A stretch of 64,000 bases of DNA from Gonocerus acuteangulatus. Its lineage: Eukaryota; Arthropoda; Insecta; Hemiptera; Coreidae. Below the pieces are notes generated by a model that had not been told where the DNA came from, made no database searches, and saw only the letters and a list, made by a program, of their open reading frames with translations. This document shows positions 42,980 through 53,569 of the stretch, piece by piece. A program made the position numbers and the translations under genes. Each line of letters begins with the position of its first letter. The first letter of the stretch is position 1. The stretch is taken from assembly GCA_946811695.1 (NCBI GenBank), contig OX328124.1:97180935-97244934 (forward strand), given 5' to 3'.

Positions 42980-45245
42980 TTGGGAAGTGAATAAAAATAA
43001 AATACGAATGAAAAACACAATTCATCTACATTTATAGATACATTTATTATGATGATTGTAGGTTACAAGGGAAACGTACAAATTAAGGTTGAATGTGTTT
43101 ATAATTTTAGCAATATCATTGATGCAGTTATAGGTAGTGTGCACTTCGAACTGAGCGAACCAGCTTGTCTATTCATACGAACAGCATAATAATTATAAGA
43201 TTGTTTGTACATTATTTCATAACGTTATCTTTCCTACATATAATTAAATACTTTAATAATGAATTAACATATTTGAGTATTTGTTCATGATTGAAACATC
43301 TGTCCTAAATCTAACTTTTCGTTTAGAAGCGATCTGATAGGGGACGGTAGGAGAATGGAAAGGGAAGCACCAATTTTTCCCAGTCTTTCCCATTTAATTT
43401 AGTTTTGACACTAATGTATCGAAAATAGATTGCGTCTTACGTAAAACTACAAAAATGAGCAACATGAAGACTCGAAATCCATTCTTTTAAATCTGTCAAG
43501 TCTCTGTCAAAAGCTGATATCGTATACCTAGTATATTAAGTTAAGATGAATTTGGTAACAAAAAAAAAAAATAATAAATAAATAAATAAATAAGAAGTCA
43601 TCATATTTTCATTCTGAGATCTTCACTGGAAACGCAATGGTAGTACATTTCAATGACTCCATCTATAGAAGTCCTGAAAAGCCTAAGTATTTATATCTTC
43701 TATGAGGTTTTTAAGAAGTGTTATTTTCTTCGCTTGAGAAGATAAATATCATAAGTTTTTTTTGACTCGGTTATTGCGAGTCGAGAACTATATTGTTTTG
43801 AACAAATCTCTCTGTAGAACCATGGTGAGGAAAGTTATTCCTATATTACAAACTGCTATTCAGAAGAATATTTCTAAAAAAATAAGAAATATCCTTATTT
43901 GAATTAACATTTTTAAGACTTAAGAATTTTTTTAATCTGTCTTTTAAAAAAAGGGTTAAGTATTAAACCATTCGTGGCCTTAAAACTACCTGCGACCGCC
44001 AACTTCGCCCTAAATGAGATTTTAAGAGCGACTCAGCAAAGCGCACGTACGCACTCAGAAACAATCTGTCTCCTCTGGAAAGGGTCTCTTCTTTTATTCA
44101 GCAAGGCATTTCAACTGTATTTTTTCCCTAGATGGGAAAACAAATTGTGAATTATCCTAAAACACTGTTTGATTTGTAAGTCTTTTTTTTTGTTCCGCCT
44201 CTAAGAAAAGCCAGATTATCTTATGTAAACTACAATAAATGCCCACGTAAGAAAATGAAAGTTAGTTTCAATACAGTACTTATTAATAAAATATAAAATA
44301 AATGAGAAAACTGTAAGGCGTGTAAGTGCCGTTTGATATTCCACGTATTGTTTTTTCTTATGCTTTAAAGTTACTACTTCTTTGCTAGTGACAAGTATAA
44401 GATATATTTTATCCATCCTGGTCGAAAGTTGAATACAGTGCAATGTTACCCATTAAAATCCTTCCTTGTTCATCAGAGCTTGAAGGAAATGTGGTCTGTA
44501 CTTCGACTGGTAACTGAGAATTCGAAAAAGGAAATTTCAGATTTGAAAGATCAAGTCGGCCTTGACCGGCCCCGGGCAGTTGAGCGATCTATCATTACAT
44601 AGAGGAGTGTTAAAGCACTAGAACTTTATAAAATTCTCCTCCACTAACTAGAAAGTGTATTATTTGGCTTCTGAGGTAACACAAATAATACACTGATAGC
44701 TGGCTCAATGTGCGAATCGAAAACATTACATGAAGAAGAAGTTGAAAATTTCCAGGATAGATAGATAGATATGGAGTTTGGAGCTCTACTACTAGGTTAT
44801 TTGCGCCTTCCAATATATTGGTTCGAAAAGATTTGAGTTCTTTTATAAATGTTTGATTTAGGTATTTAATTAAATTTTGAGACGTCTGTGAGTTAGTGGG
44901 ATAGGTGTAGTTCTTTGCCTGTGTGTAATGGTGTTATGCTTTGTATAGTTACAGATTGTTAAAAAGAATTAGTTACAGATTATATAATTTATTAGTTAAA
45001 GACCATTATAATCATTATCTTAAAATCCAATATGGCAATTATAATTTAAACTAAGACTATGGTAATTATAATTTAAATTAAGAGAATTATAATAAAGTTA
45101 GACTAATTACAATCTTTTTGTAAACTTGATTAATGTAATATTGATGTGATTTTAATTTTTATATTATTTTTCTCACCTTTTTATTATTATTATTATTTTT
45201 TATTTCTTAATTTTTTAAATTAATCAATCCTTTTTTTTCATATAT
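42980..45245. other. No recognised gene
   Basis: AT-rich. Small A/T-simple runs (43559-43590, (AAAT)n) and a (GATA)4 at 44756-44771. Frames up to 75 codons are unrecognised. Confidence 0.45.
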
Positions 45246-45252
45246 TTTGCAG

Positions 45253-45410
45253 GAGGTTCGCATCCTTAAGGAATGACATTAAGAGGGGGATTATTTTGGT
45301 TGAATCAGAGAGTACTTCTTTTAATGATCGTGGCAGATGGTGTTTTTTAAACAGTTTTTCGCTCCGGGAGCTTTTCCAGGAGCCACCTTTGGTAACAGTA
45401 TTGGCATAGA
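45253..45410 (+). other. Possible exon-like segment, unrecognised
   Basis: A pyrimidine-rich tract ending TTTTGCAG at 45252 looks like a splice acceptor. In phase 1 the following about 50 codons are open (RFASLRNDIKRGIILVESES then TSFNDRGRWCFL). A GTAACA donor-like site lies near 45389. Such combinations occur by chance in AT-rich DNA. No homologous protein comes to mind. Confidence 0.2.
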
Positions 45411-45494
45411 CGATAATATTTTGGCTGTATGTCTTTAACTTATCAATTAAAACTCAAATAGAAAAATTGAAGCCATTTTTACCTTTAATGCCAC

Positions 45495-45734
45495 ATGGTA
45501 GATGGGTACTATGAGGAATATCTGCCTATAGCTGTAGAAGCAGTTTGGAACTTTGACAAAAGTAAAGATTGTATACAAGATTCCTTTACCATGATAACAC
45601 TCCGGGGAATAGTCTGTGACACAGTGTGTGGAAAACCCTGGAATAAACGTGGTAATACACTGCTCTACATGTGTGCCTTCATGGTGCCCCCTAGTGATTT
45701 CGGGGTATTGAATTCGCGCAGATCACAGAAGTAA
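45495..45734 (+). CDS. Unrecognised 79-codon ORF
   Basis: MVDGYYEEYLPIAVEAVWNF then DKSKDCIQDSF... and ...GVLNSRRSQK, stop TAA at 45732-45734. It is the most protein-like of the anonymous frames: ATG start, balanced composition, five cysteines in the middle (VCDTVCGK), and an AATAAA word about 75 bases downstream (45810). An in-frame stop lies just upstream of the ATG, so if real it is a small protein or a terminal exon. No family recognised and no second copy in the window. Confidence 0.25.
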   Translation: MVDGYYEEYLPIAVEAVWNFDKSKDCIQDSFTMITLRGIVCDTVCGKPWNKRGNTLLYMCAFMVPPSDFGVLNSRRSQK

Positions 45735-45739
45735 CGCGG

Positions 45740-47285
45740 AAATGCTTCTTTGAAGATTTGCTTTGAAGTGTGGAGAGATGTATTAAGTTTAAGTTGTTGA
45801 AGTTACTTAAATAAAAATTGTAACAAATTCAGTTATTTTTGTTATTGTTTTTATTGCTGACTTGTGAAATTGATTAATGAGTGAGCATAGTTAAGCGTCG
45901 GATACAATAGGAATCTGCCGCTCACCGCTCTGTCGTTCTGCCTATCGTATCGTACCAGAGGCCAAACTCTTTCGAATGAATTTCGCTGATCGCTATAGTT
46001 GATGGACTCTTGGAGTACGTGTATTCAGATATTGAAGAATTCAAATCTTTGCTATTCTTGAAATTTTCAGGAAAGGAATTGAAAGTCTTCTCGTCGATTT
46101 ATAAATATAATGTAAAATAATTCACTATCCTTCGAAACATTGTTATTTACTATTTCCAGTTAAGTTTGACGAAGGTTCCTGCTGAATTTAGTCATAAAGG
46201 AGAATCCCGAAGGGGCCTCGTTTCCTTGCTTTCTTCCCGAATATGCCATGGAAATGCCTTCTACTGCGAAAGAAAGGAAGAAGCCGGAGATTACTGGATA
46301 CCGAAAGAAGCCGAATTACATCCAAGGACAGGAGGCTGAAGAAGTCCTCACCCCCAAGGATGTCTCCCCTAGAAGCCAGGCCCCCTTTAATGACGCCGCC
46401 TAAACCGCACTCCCCCGCAGTGGAATGTTTTTATGGCAGTTCTGAGTCATCCCCTCATCCTTCTCACTTATCTTGAATGTGTCCTGCCAGTCGCTCTCTG
46501 TTTCCTCTAAGCCGCCTCCGTCGTACGGGATGGCGTTTTGATGGGATGTGTCATATCGGGGTGGATCGGTTTCTTTCTAATCGGACAAGTGGGCGGGGGT
46601 GTTAGGGTAGTGAGACATTGTCCCTGATGATTGGCGTATATTCTTCGCCTACACATCATAAGAACCTAGAGTTGGATGCTTTACAATATCGTATGTGTGA
46701 AGATAAACGCCTTTGAAGAATATTGAGAAGAGCGAGCCTTAAGTGGCAGCCATAGGAAACACCTCTGCGTTTTTGGGAACCCCTAGACCAATAAGGGGTT
46801 TTATAAAATAAAATAAATTGAGCGTTCCGAAATTTCATAATCCATATTTCGCATTGTTAAGAATTCGTGTTCTACAAAACAGAACAGCATCCGAGATTCG
46901 GCTACCACCTCTCATCTGTTATACTTAGGAGTTTGTTGTGGAAAAATATAGAGAGTGTGCTTCCATTGATGTTAGAAAACATCATTGGAAACATCGCCTG
47001 AACATATTCATCTACTCCCACGTCCTATGATCGTACATAGGATTTCTGGGATGTACTAAACTCCACAACAGATCGAAACAGGCTTTACTACGAGAGCGCT
47101 GAGCATGTACGCTCTATTCGGCTAATTAGCTATTAGCTACCACGATATTTAAACATTTCATAAATAAATTAACGATTAGCACCCTGCCGTCGCTATGCGC
47201 TAATTTTTAGCGCTGGGTATATAAGGTTGCGCTAAATTATGCTGAGGTATCAGTTTCTAGCGATCAGTAATTTTTTCACAATCAA
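45740..47285. other. No recognised gene; codon-like stretch at 46215-46425
   Basis: 46240-46410 is GC-richer. It is open in two frames (EMPSTAKERKKPEITGYRKK... in one, 46243-46476 in another), with no family recognised. The double openness suggests composition rather than coding. Confidence 0.3.
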
Positions 47286-47289
47286 TTGA

Positions 47290-47783
47290 AACTGTATTCA
47301 CAAGATGAAAGTTGTCATTACAGTTGAAAACACAGAAAAAAATGTGCGATTACGTTCGTAATCACAGAAAATTTGTGATTACATTCGTAATTACAGAAAA
47401 TTTGTGATTACATTCGTAATTACAGAAAAAAATTTATGATTACGTTCGTAATCGCAGAAACATCTGTGATTACAGCCGTAATCATAGAAACAAATTGTGA
47501 TTACAGTTGTAATTGCAGATAAATTAGTTGCAATTACAAGTGTAATCACAGAAACAGCTGTGATTACATTCGTAATTACAGAAAAAATTTGTGGTTACAC
47601 TTGTAATTACAGAAAAAGGTTGTGAATACAAGTGTAATAGTAATCACAGCTGTAATTACGATTATAATCGTAATCGTATTCATAACTCCAGAGTATGTGA
47701 TTATAGTCATAATTGTAATTATATCTCGAGAGCCTGTGATTATAATCGTAATCGTAATTATGATTACGATAACGCCCAACTCT
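47290..47783. mobile_element. hAT-like MITE remnant with GTAATTAC dyad array
   Basis: About fifteen copies of GATTAC.nCGTAAT / GTAATTACAGAAAA spaced 15-33 bp form an array of self-complementary dyads. The right end ATAACGCCCAACTCTG (47768-47783) is the inverse of CAGAGTTGGGC, identical to the left terminus of the hAT element at 36062. No left terminus is visible, so it is truncated. Confidence 0.7.
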
Positions 47784-47826
47784 GGTCGGCACTAATGGCC
47801 TAGATGGCAAGGCGCCTTAAAAAAAA
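47784..47826 (+). mobile_element. SINE 3'-tail fragment
   Basis: GTCGGCACTAATGGCCTAGA then TGGCAAGGCGCC and an A run: the shared SINE tail, directly abutting the hAT-like right terminus. Confidence 0.55.
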
Positions 47827-47905
47827 GGAACTTTTTATTAAGTTTTAGCACCATGTAGTCGGGCATTATTCCGCCAAGTTTCCTGCACTTTACCCCTTCG
47901 CGCAC

Positions 47906-48133
47906 CGAAACGAGTTGCTATAAAAAAAGGCATAATGAGTTTGCTTGTTTCCCGAAAAGAATGTGTTAATGGAGCGTAGATCACGTTGGACAACTTCAAA
48001 AATTAAAGTGTGTTTTGCTCCATTCATATTAACATTTTAGGTAAATGCCTAAAATGTGATCTACGCTCCATTAACACATTCTTTTCGGGAAACAAGCAAA
48101 CTCATTATGCCTTTTTTATAGTAACTCGTTTCG
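47906..48133. repeat. Long inverted repeat (78-79 bp arms)
   Basis: Left arm 47906-47984 (CGAAACGAGTTGCTATAAAA...GGAGCGTAGATCAC) and right arm 48056-48133 are reverse complements with about one mismatch. A smaller dyad ACATTTTAGG/CCTAAAATGT sits in the spacer at 48031-48057. The arms are part of the dispersed repeat that continues to 48545. Confidence 0.92.
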
Positions 48134-48545
48134 TTAATATGAACCTTAGGCTAAAGGTACTTTTTTGGACTTAAATTTAATGCTCTACAACGTTGATATC
48201 GACTACGTTTTCCATTACGGGCATACTTTTTACGTTATTGGCAGAAAAGTGACGAAAAACAAGGGTTTTCTTGGGTTTGGGCAATTTGTTACTCATTGGT
48301 GCCCTTTAGCGAAAAAATGGCAGATATAAAATCGACATAAAATTCAATTCTCTACAATATCCGTCAAAAAAATAACCCCTTTCCTTTGGAGATTCCAGAG
48401 TTAGGGTCTCTGGAGAAAGTTGAGGGGTCGTGCATTAGGCCCAACGAAAGTTCATTCGACCACGTTAAGATCCACCAAGTTTCGTTTTTTAATTTCAAAA
48501 ATTGTGGAAAAAAAGGGGGATGTCAATCGAGTTTTGAATCGAGTT
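48000..48545 (-). mobile_element. Dispersed non-coding repeat, copy 2 (pair with 29985-30560)
   Basis: The reverse complement carries the same ordered landmarks as 29985-30425: AATCGAGT...TGACATCCCCC, GAAATTAAAAAACGAAACTT, GGGCCTAATGCACGACCCC, CTAACTCTGGAATCTCC, CACCAATGAGTAACAAATTG and TCTGCCAATAACGTAAAAAG. It joins a (TA)n at its 5' side. Confidence 0.7.

Positions 48546-48547
<2 letters not shown>

Positions 48548-48601
<54 letters not shown>
48548..48601. repeat. (TA)n microsatellite
   Basis: Pure TA run of about 54 bp. Confidence 0.95.
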
Positions 48602-48604
<3 letters not shown>

Positions 48605-49320
48605 TACATATTAGAACTACCATTATTTTCGTGATGTATGCGCTGAAACTAATTTGGCAGTTGAATTGAAATTTTATCGTGAATGGTTGTTGTGATGAAC
48701 TTAAAACCTCGAACTTCAGCATTCCTTCTCGGTCTAATGCGATCCCGAATCGATAAGAGAGCTGATAGAACTGTTGGAAATGTGAATGAGGGAAACTGTC
48801 CCATGCCCACCCCCAGTGGATCCCAGCTGTCCGATATCGAGGCCATTTTATTGCTCCACTCCTGTAGCAGCTTTATTACCTTCCGCAGTTTTTATTGCCA
48901 TGCCCAATTCGGTCCCACCGCCTTCTGCCACTTGATGAGATTTCCAAACCGAACGGCCCACGGTGAGTTTTTACTGATAATGTCCGGTAGGGAAACTCTC
49001 GCTTAGAATTGGTTTTTCCGATTTTATTCCGACTGGCAGTGGCGGCGGTTTATAGTTTATCCTCGAACACTCGTAAAAGTACGATATCGCCCTTGTGTTC
49101 AGTCAGATATTTAGTGTGATGTCTGTTTATACTACTAGAAATATCCCCTAAAAGCGGCAGACAAAACATGAAGAATTGAAATAAAATCACGGGTTGAATA
49201 ACCTGATGGATCAATTTCCAACGTAAACATATTTAAGTGAGTTTATATTCTAAAGGGTGCGTTTTTAGCTAATGTAAAATGGAAACAAGTGTGTCAATAC
49301 TCTACCTCTTCGAAGGGTAA
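48605..49320. other. No recognised gene
   Basis: A 107-codon plus-strand frame (48683-49006) overlaps a minus-strand frame. Nothing recognisable and not repeated elsewhere in the window. Confidence 0.35.
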
Positions 49321-49324
49321 ATTC

Positions 49325-49440
49325 GAAGCCAAGGGATGGTCGGGATTTGGATTGGAGAAAAAAACATCAGATGTTCAGGCAAAAAATCTATATTGGACGT
49401 TTCGGCTGCACTTTGGCAGCCTTCTTCAGCTAAAAAAATA
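49325..49440 (-). mobile_element. Penelope-like terminal fragment, family A variant
   Basis: The reverse complement reads CTGAAGAAGGCTGCCAAAGT, GCAGCCGAAACGTCC, AATATAGATTTTTTGCC, then CCAAATCCCGACCATCCC. Its counterpart in the opposite orientation is 51462-51560, with the 1.5-kb element and a hairpin between. Confidence 0.6.
49395..49430 (-). ncRNA. Hammerhead-like ribozyme motif, family A variant
   Basis: Box 1 is CTGAAGA, extra A, stem II GGCTGC/GCAGCC with loop CAAAGT, GAA, self-complementary ACGT, cleavage base C. Covariation in stem II relative to the 42833 copy (GGCTAC/GTAGCC becomes GGCTGC/GCAGCC) supports a paired RNA. Confidence 0.55.
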
Positions 49441-49548
49441 AATATACACAAATTACAAGTGAGAAAAATCAGACAGTAAGAAGCCTTTTAATCGTGATAA
49501 TACATTTTGAACCAATCGTTCTTTTAAAAAACGCGGGTAGATAGGTAT

Positions 49549-51067
49549 CTAGGCGCACGGTAGTGCACCAGGCCAAATTCCGGCCAAAGCATACTGTGTG
49601 TATATTACAGGCGGTCTTAGAGCCGATGTTTACCCTCTCATAACTTTCGACCAGGTGAAGATAAAGTTTTGAAATTTTACACAGGTATTATAATAATAGA
49701 TGTGAGTAAAACTGGAAATGTTCATAATTCTACATCGAATAGGTTCTGAGATATAAGCGATCGAAAATCGCGATTTATAAGACTCATTGACTCATCAAAA
49801 TTATTAGGCACTTCCCATGATGCTAGAGACTTGAAATTCTGCAGGATGATAGATATGAGGGTGTTATTGAAGGAAAAAATCGAAAAATCCTGAAAAGTTG
49901 TGTTTGACTCCGCTTCTGGAGCGTAGGGGGGATGCCAGTATTGTACTTCCTTCGAAAACTCATCATTCCTTCTGAAACCCATGATGTGAGGTATCAAATG
50001 AATCGTCTCGGTATCAAGAACCTACATTTGGTGTTTTAAGAAATATTAGGCTAGGTTAAATTGTCTATCAGCTGCCTGTCTGTCTGATTTTTCCTTATAC
50101 ACATACACACCGTTTGGCCGATCTTGACAAAACTTGGCAAACAGGTAGGTCTTGATCTGGGGAGTGTTATAGGCTAGTTCAAAATAGTCTATCAGCTGTT
50201 TGCCTAACTGTTTATTCCTTACACAAATCCACACGATTTGACCGATTTTGGGCAAACATGGTACACGGGAAGGTCTTTATATGGGGAGTGTCATAGGCTA
50301 GGTGAAAATCGTCTTTTAGCTGTCTGTCTGCATATTTGTTCCTTATACAAATCCACACCGTTTGGCCTATTTTCACCAAACTTGGCACACCGGTAGGTCT
50401 TGATAGGGGAGTGTCATATTACCTATGATGTTTTGTACTTTTTATTCCATCGGAAAGCCATCATTCCTTCTGAAAACCATCATGTGGTGTATCAAATGAA
50501 TCGTCTTGGCAAGGAGAACCTATATTTGATGTTTTAAGAAACATTTCGACGCATCCTAACAACAACAGTAGTGACTTCTGTCTTAAATGCAGTAAATAAA
50601 GTCGTAGGGGTTAACTGCATAATATACTTGACAGCAGATACTAAGTTTTTCATAGTCGGCCATCTAAATTCCAAAGTTTAGGATCACAAACCCAAAATTT
50701 ATCGTCTTTGTTCTTATGTTTTTCTTGAAGGCCTTCTACACTTTCCTTATTGTGATCTTTATCCTCGGGGTAAGGTTCCTGTGTTTTACAGTGTAATAGT
50801 TTAGTTAAGAGAGCAATCAATTTGTCCTCTAGAGTACTGTCATCTGGAAGAGCTTCTAACTTTTCTAGTCTAGTGATTAGATGTAGAAAGGTATGCTACT
50901 TATTGATATCAAATATCAAGCAGTAAGGAGAACTTTATGCAGAATCCAAAGGCCCTGGTTTTATATGAAGTACAAAAGCCAGTAGGTATGCGGCAACTAA
51001 ATTTTAATTAATACTTAGAAAAAAGTAATGAGATCCCCAAAAAAAAACATAAATGTGAAATAGAGGC
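49549..51067 (-). mobile_element. Inverted sister copy of the 1.8-kb Helitron-like element
   Basis: The minus strand runs from GCCTCTATTTCACATTTATG to GGTGCACTACCGTGCGCCTAG. Same order as 4391-6184: ORF region (frameshifted by one base), direct repeat, about three 124-bp units (50046-50410), direct repeat, terminal part. It is about 270 bp shorter, mainly through fewer array units. Conservation in the ORF region is higher than in the array. Confidence 0.75.
50046..50410 (-). repeat. 124-bp array, about three units
   Basis: Minus-strand monomers (TTGTGTAAGGAATAAACAG, GTTTGGCCGATCTTGACAAA in plus) at 120-124 bp spacing. Confidence 0.9.
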
Positions 51068-51154
51068 CATGTTCGCCCCCCCCCAAAAAAATATTTGCCA
51101 ATACAAGAGATGATACAAGAATGAAATGTCCAAGTTCATTACTTAGAAGACCTT

Positions 51155-51448
51155 TCAGTTACTTACTAAGAACAGTAAAGACACTTCAACTGACCTTTAC
51201 AAACAACAATAAAAATACTTATATCCAGTTACTAAAATGTCACTTTCCTCAACCAGGTATATTCTTAAACTTGGCAATGTTTTATTTGTGCCAAAATTAT
51301 CTTTAGAGAGAAAACTAAACATTGCCAAGTTTAAGAATATACCTGGTTGAGGAAAGTGATATTTTAGTAACTGGATATAAGTATTTTTATTGTTGTTTTT
51401 AAAGGTCAGTTGAAGTGTTTTTACTGTTCTTAGTAAGTAATTAGTAGT
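51155..51448. repeat. Long hairpin (about 128-bp arms)
   Basis: Left arm about 51159-51284 (CTTACTAAGAACAGTAAAGA...ACTTGGCAATGTTT) and right arm about 51315-51445 are reverse complements with few differences around a 30-base loop. Both arms encode the same chance frame. The right arm runs directly into the family-A PLE terminus, so the hairpin may be part of that element. Confidence 0.92.
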
Positions 51449-51461
51449 AACAAAACGACCA

Positions 51462-51560
51462 ATATAGATTTTTTGCATGAAGATCTGACGTTTTTTCTAT
51501 TAGCCGAATCCCAACCATCTCTTGACTTCGTATCAGAGCAACGGCTAACTATCTCCGTCT
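51462..51560 (+). mobile_element. Penelope-like terminal fragment, family A variant (counterpart)
   Basis: ACCAATATAGATTTTTTGCA, then TAGCCGAATCCCAACCATC, TCGTATCAGAGCAACGGC and TAACTATC match the outer part of family A. The hammerhead-like core is missing. Confidence 0.55.
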
Positions 51561-51561
51561 C

Positions 51562-52665
51562 ATGAAGGATAAATTGTTATTTTTGACTGAGCTTCAGTCC
51601 CTGACGATTATGATCCTAATCATTGAGCACAGAGTCCGTGGATGAAAAATGAAGAAAAGTGGTATGAATATCAGGTGTCTAATCAGTCCAATAAAATTAT
51701 TAGTTATTTCTGGGATTTAATTTTATTCAAAGAGTCATAGTGTTTTCTATATAATGACGTACATTACAGAGGCATCGAATAGTAACCATTATGGAAATGG
51801 CTGCTTTGATTCGAGTTGTCATCGAAATAAATTGAGGATGGACAGATCTATTTCAGATATGGACTATTAATCTCGTTCGACTAAAAAAAGGGTTGGTATG
51901 AAGGGAAAATAAGAGAGAGAAAATACTCGGGAGATCTCTGATGAGCAGAAGATATTAGAGACTAGAGAAAGACGCTTGAACATAAGGAAGGAATGAAGTG
52001 TCACAATGTGAAGGAAAGAGGAAGAGATTATGACGGAACGGAGGAAAGGAGAGAGTGATGGAGAGAGTTTGAGAGAAGGAGGCGAGGTGACTATTCAATA
52101 AATCACCTTGGAAGGCCTATGGCTGATAGGATACTTCTCGTATTCTTTCAACTCACTTATTCACAGAAATTCCTTCCCTAACGGCCCACTTTCTTATTCT
52201 ACTCCTTTATATAACTGTCCACATTTAAATTGCCAATTTATCATATCTCTTCTACCAGCTACTCCCAGCCCATGATCATACAAGTCAGAGGATCCACTAT
52301 TTCATGCAGTTATAGCTAGGATTAGGAGATAATCGTGTACAACGCTCACATTCATATAAATAAAACTAAGGCGTGTAATAAATCAAAATTTCAATCTGCG
52401 CCTAACCAAACTGTCATTCAGTAGAAAATAAAATGAATTTTCAATAATCAATAAATACTCAGCATGTAAGGAGACACATCAAAACATGCTGGAGTAACGT
52501 ACTATGCAGAAAGCTTGACAAAAAACCATTGGATACAGCACCATGTAACGCTCGCGGAGAAGTTGTTTTGGTAAGTTAGCGAATAGCCCACTGTACAAGA
52601 ATCCTTTTCTACCTCCTCAAACATTTGCATGCACCCACGTGTAGCACATCCAATAAGACAATTTA
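51562..52665. other. No recognised gene; purine-rich stretch at 51880-52090
   Basis: The stretch is strongly GA-biased on this strand (GGAGAGAGTGATGGAGAGAG etc.). No element or protein recognised. Confidence 0.45.
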
Positions 52666-52669
52666 CATG

Positions 52670-53319
52670 AATAAATCTGTTATTTCATTCTGAATAATGA
52701 ATAATTTTTCATTCATTATTGAGTCAATTCAATGAATAACGTATTTTTTTATTTTTATTCATTATTGAATAACAATGATTTATTGAATGAAAGTTTTATT
52801 GAATAAAAATGATTTATTGAATGAAAGTGTTTATTGAATAAAAGTTATTTATTCGAATGAAACAAATTTTTTGAATGAAATTGATTTATTTGACTGACAT
52901 TTTCGTTAAATAGAAGTAATTTATTTTAACAATCTTTTCTAATAAAAATGACCATGTTCATTAAACTTTTTCTTACTTTTCATGAAAATTATTTATTTAA
53001 GTAATATTGTTTACTGAACTTAAAGAATCTGAATTTGTTGTTTCATGAACCACAATATTTTAAATGTATAAAAATAATGAATGAAGAATGAAAAATAATT
53101 AATTATTCATTAAATAAAAAAATATCAGTCAATGAATAACTCAATAAATGAATAAATTATTATTCAATAAAAATGTATTGAATAATGAGCCAGACCTGTT
53201 ATTCATTGAATAAAAATATATCAGTGAATGAATAATTTATTCAATGAATAAATTCTTATTAAAAAAAATAATTTGAATGATTATTGAATAAAACATTTAT
53301 TGAATAATGCCCTACTCTG
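52670..53319. mobile_element. hAT-like MITE, ATTCA lattice type, truncated
   Basis: In opposite orientation to the termini of the 36062 element: CATTCTGAATAATGAATAAT at the left and TTATTGAATAATGCCCTACT then CTG at the right (terminus with one change from GCCCAACTCTG). It also has the internal second terminus, AATAATGAGCCAGACCTG at 53183-53200, as at 36187. The interior is a lattice of ATTGAATAAAA / TTTATTCAAT. The left TIR is missing. Confidence 0.7.
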
Positions 53320-53429
53320 CATAGAACAAATAATTATTTTGTGTAAAAAGTTCTCTACATACTGAGCTCACACTAATATTCCACAAATTCTAGAAGAGGC
53401 TCTACAAGATGATAAATCAACTGATCAAA

Positions 53430-53566
53430 ATGTGAGTAACAGAAAGCTTTTATGTATTGCCAATGAACCTCACGGGTAGTATAAATAAATAATAACAAAA
53501 TCCACCTAGTTCCTTGCTGCAACATGGATGTCGGCGCTAATGGCCCAGTGTTCGGTGCACCGTATA
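53430..53566 (+). mobile_element. SINE body and tail fragment
   Basis: AACAAAATCCACCTAGTTCC, TTGCTGCAACATGGATGTCGG and CGCTAATGGCCCAGTGTTCG follow the order of the tRNA-SINE 3' half (AATTCCTCGCTGCACCCTG, TATGTCGGCGCTAATGACC). Head and poly-A are lost. Confidence 0.55.
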
Positions 53567-53569
53567 ATG

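Noticed and set aside
46215..46476. GC-richer coding-like segment
   Set aside because: Two frames on the same strand are open and neither matches a known protein. An upstream acceptor-like CAG gives an in-frame stop. Not strong enough to call a gene.
48683..49006. 107-codon open frame
   Set aside because: No recognisable motif, an overlapping open frame on the other strand, and no second copy. Kept only as an unassigned region.
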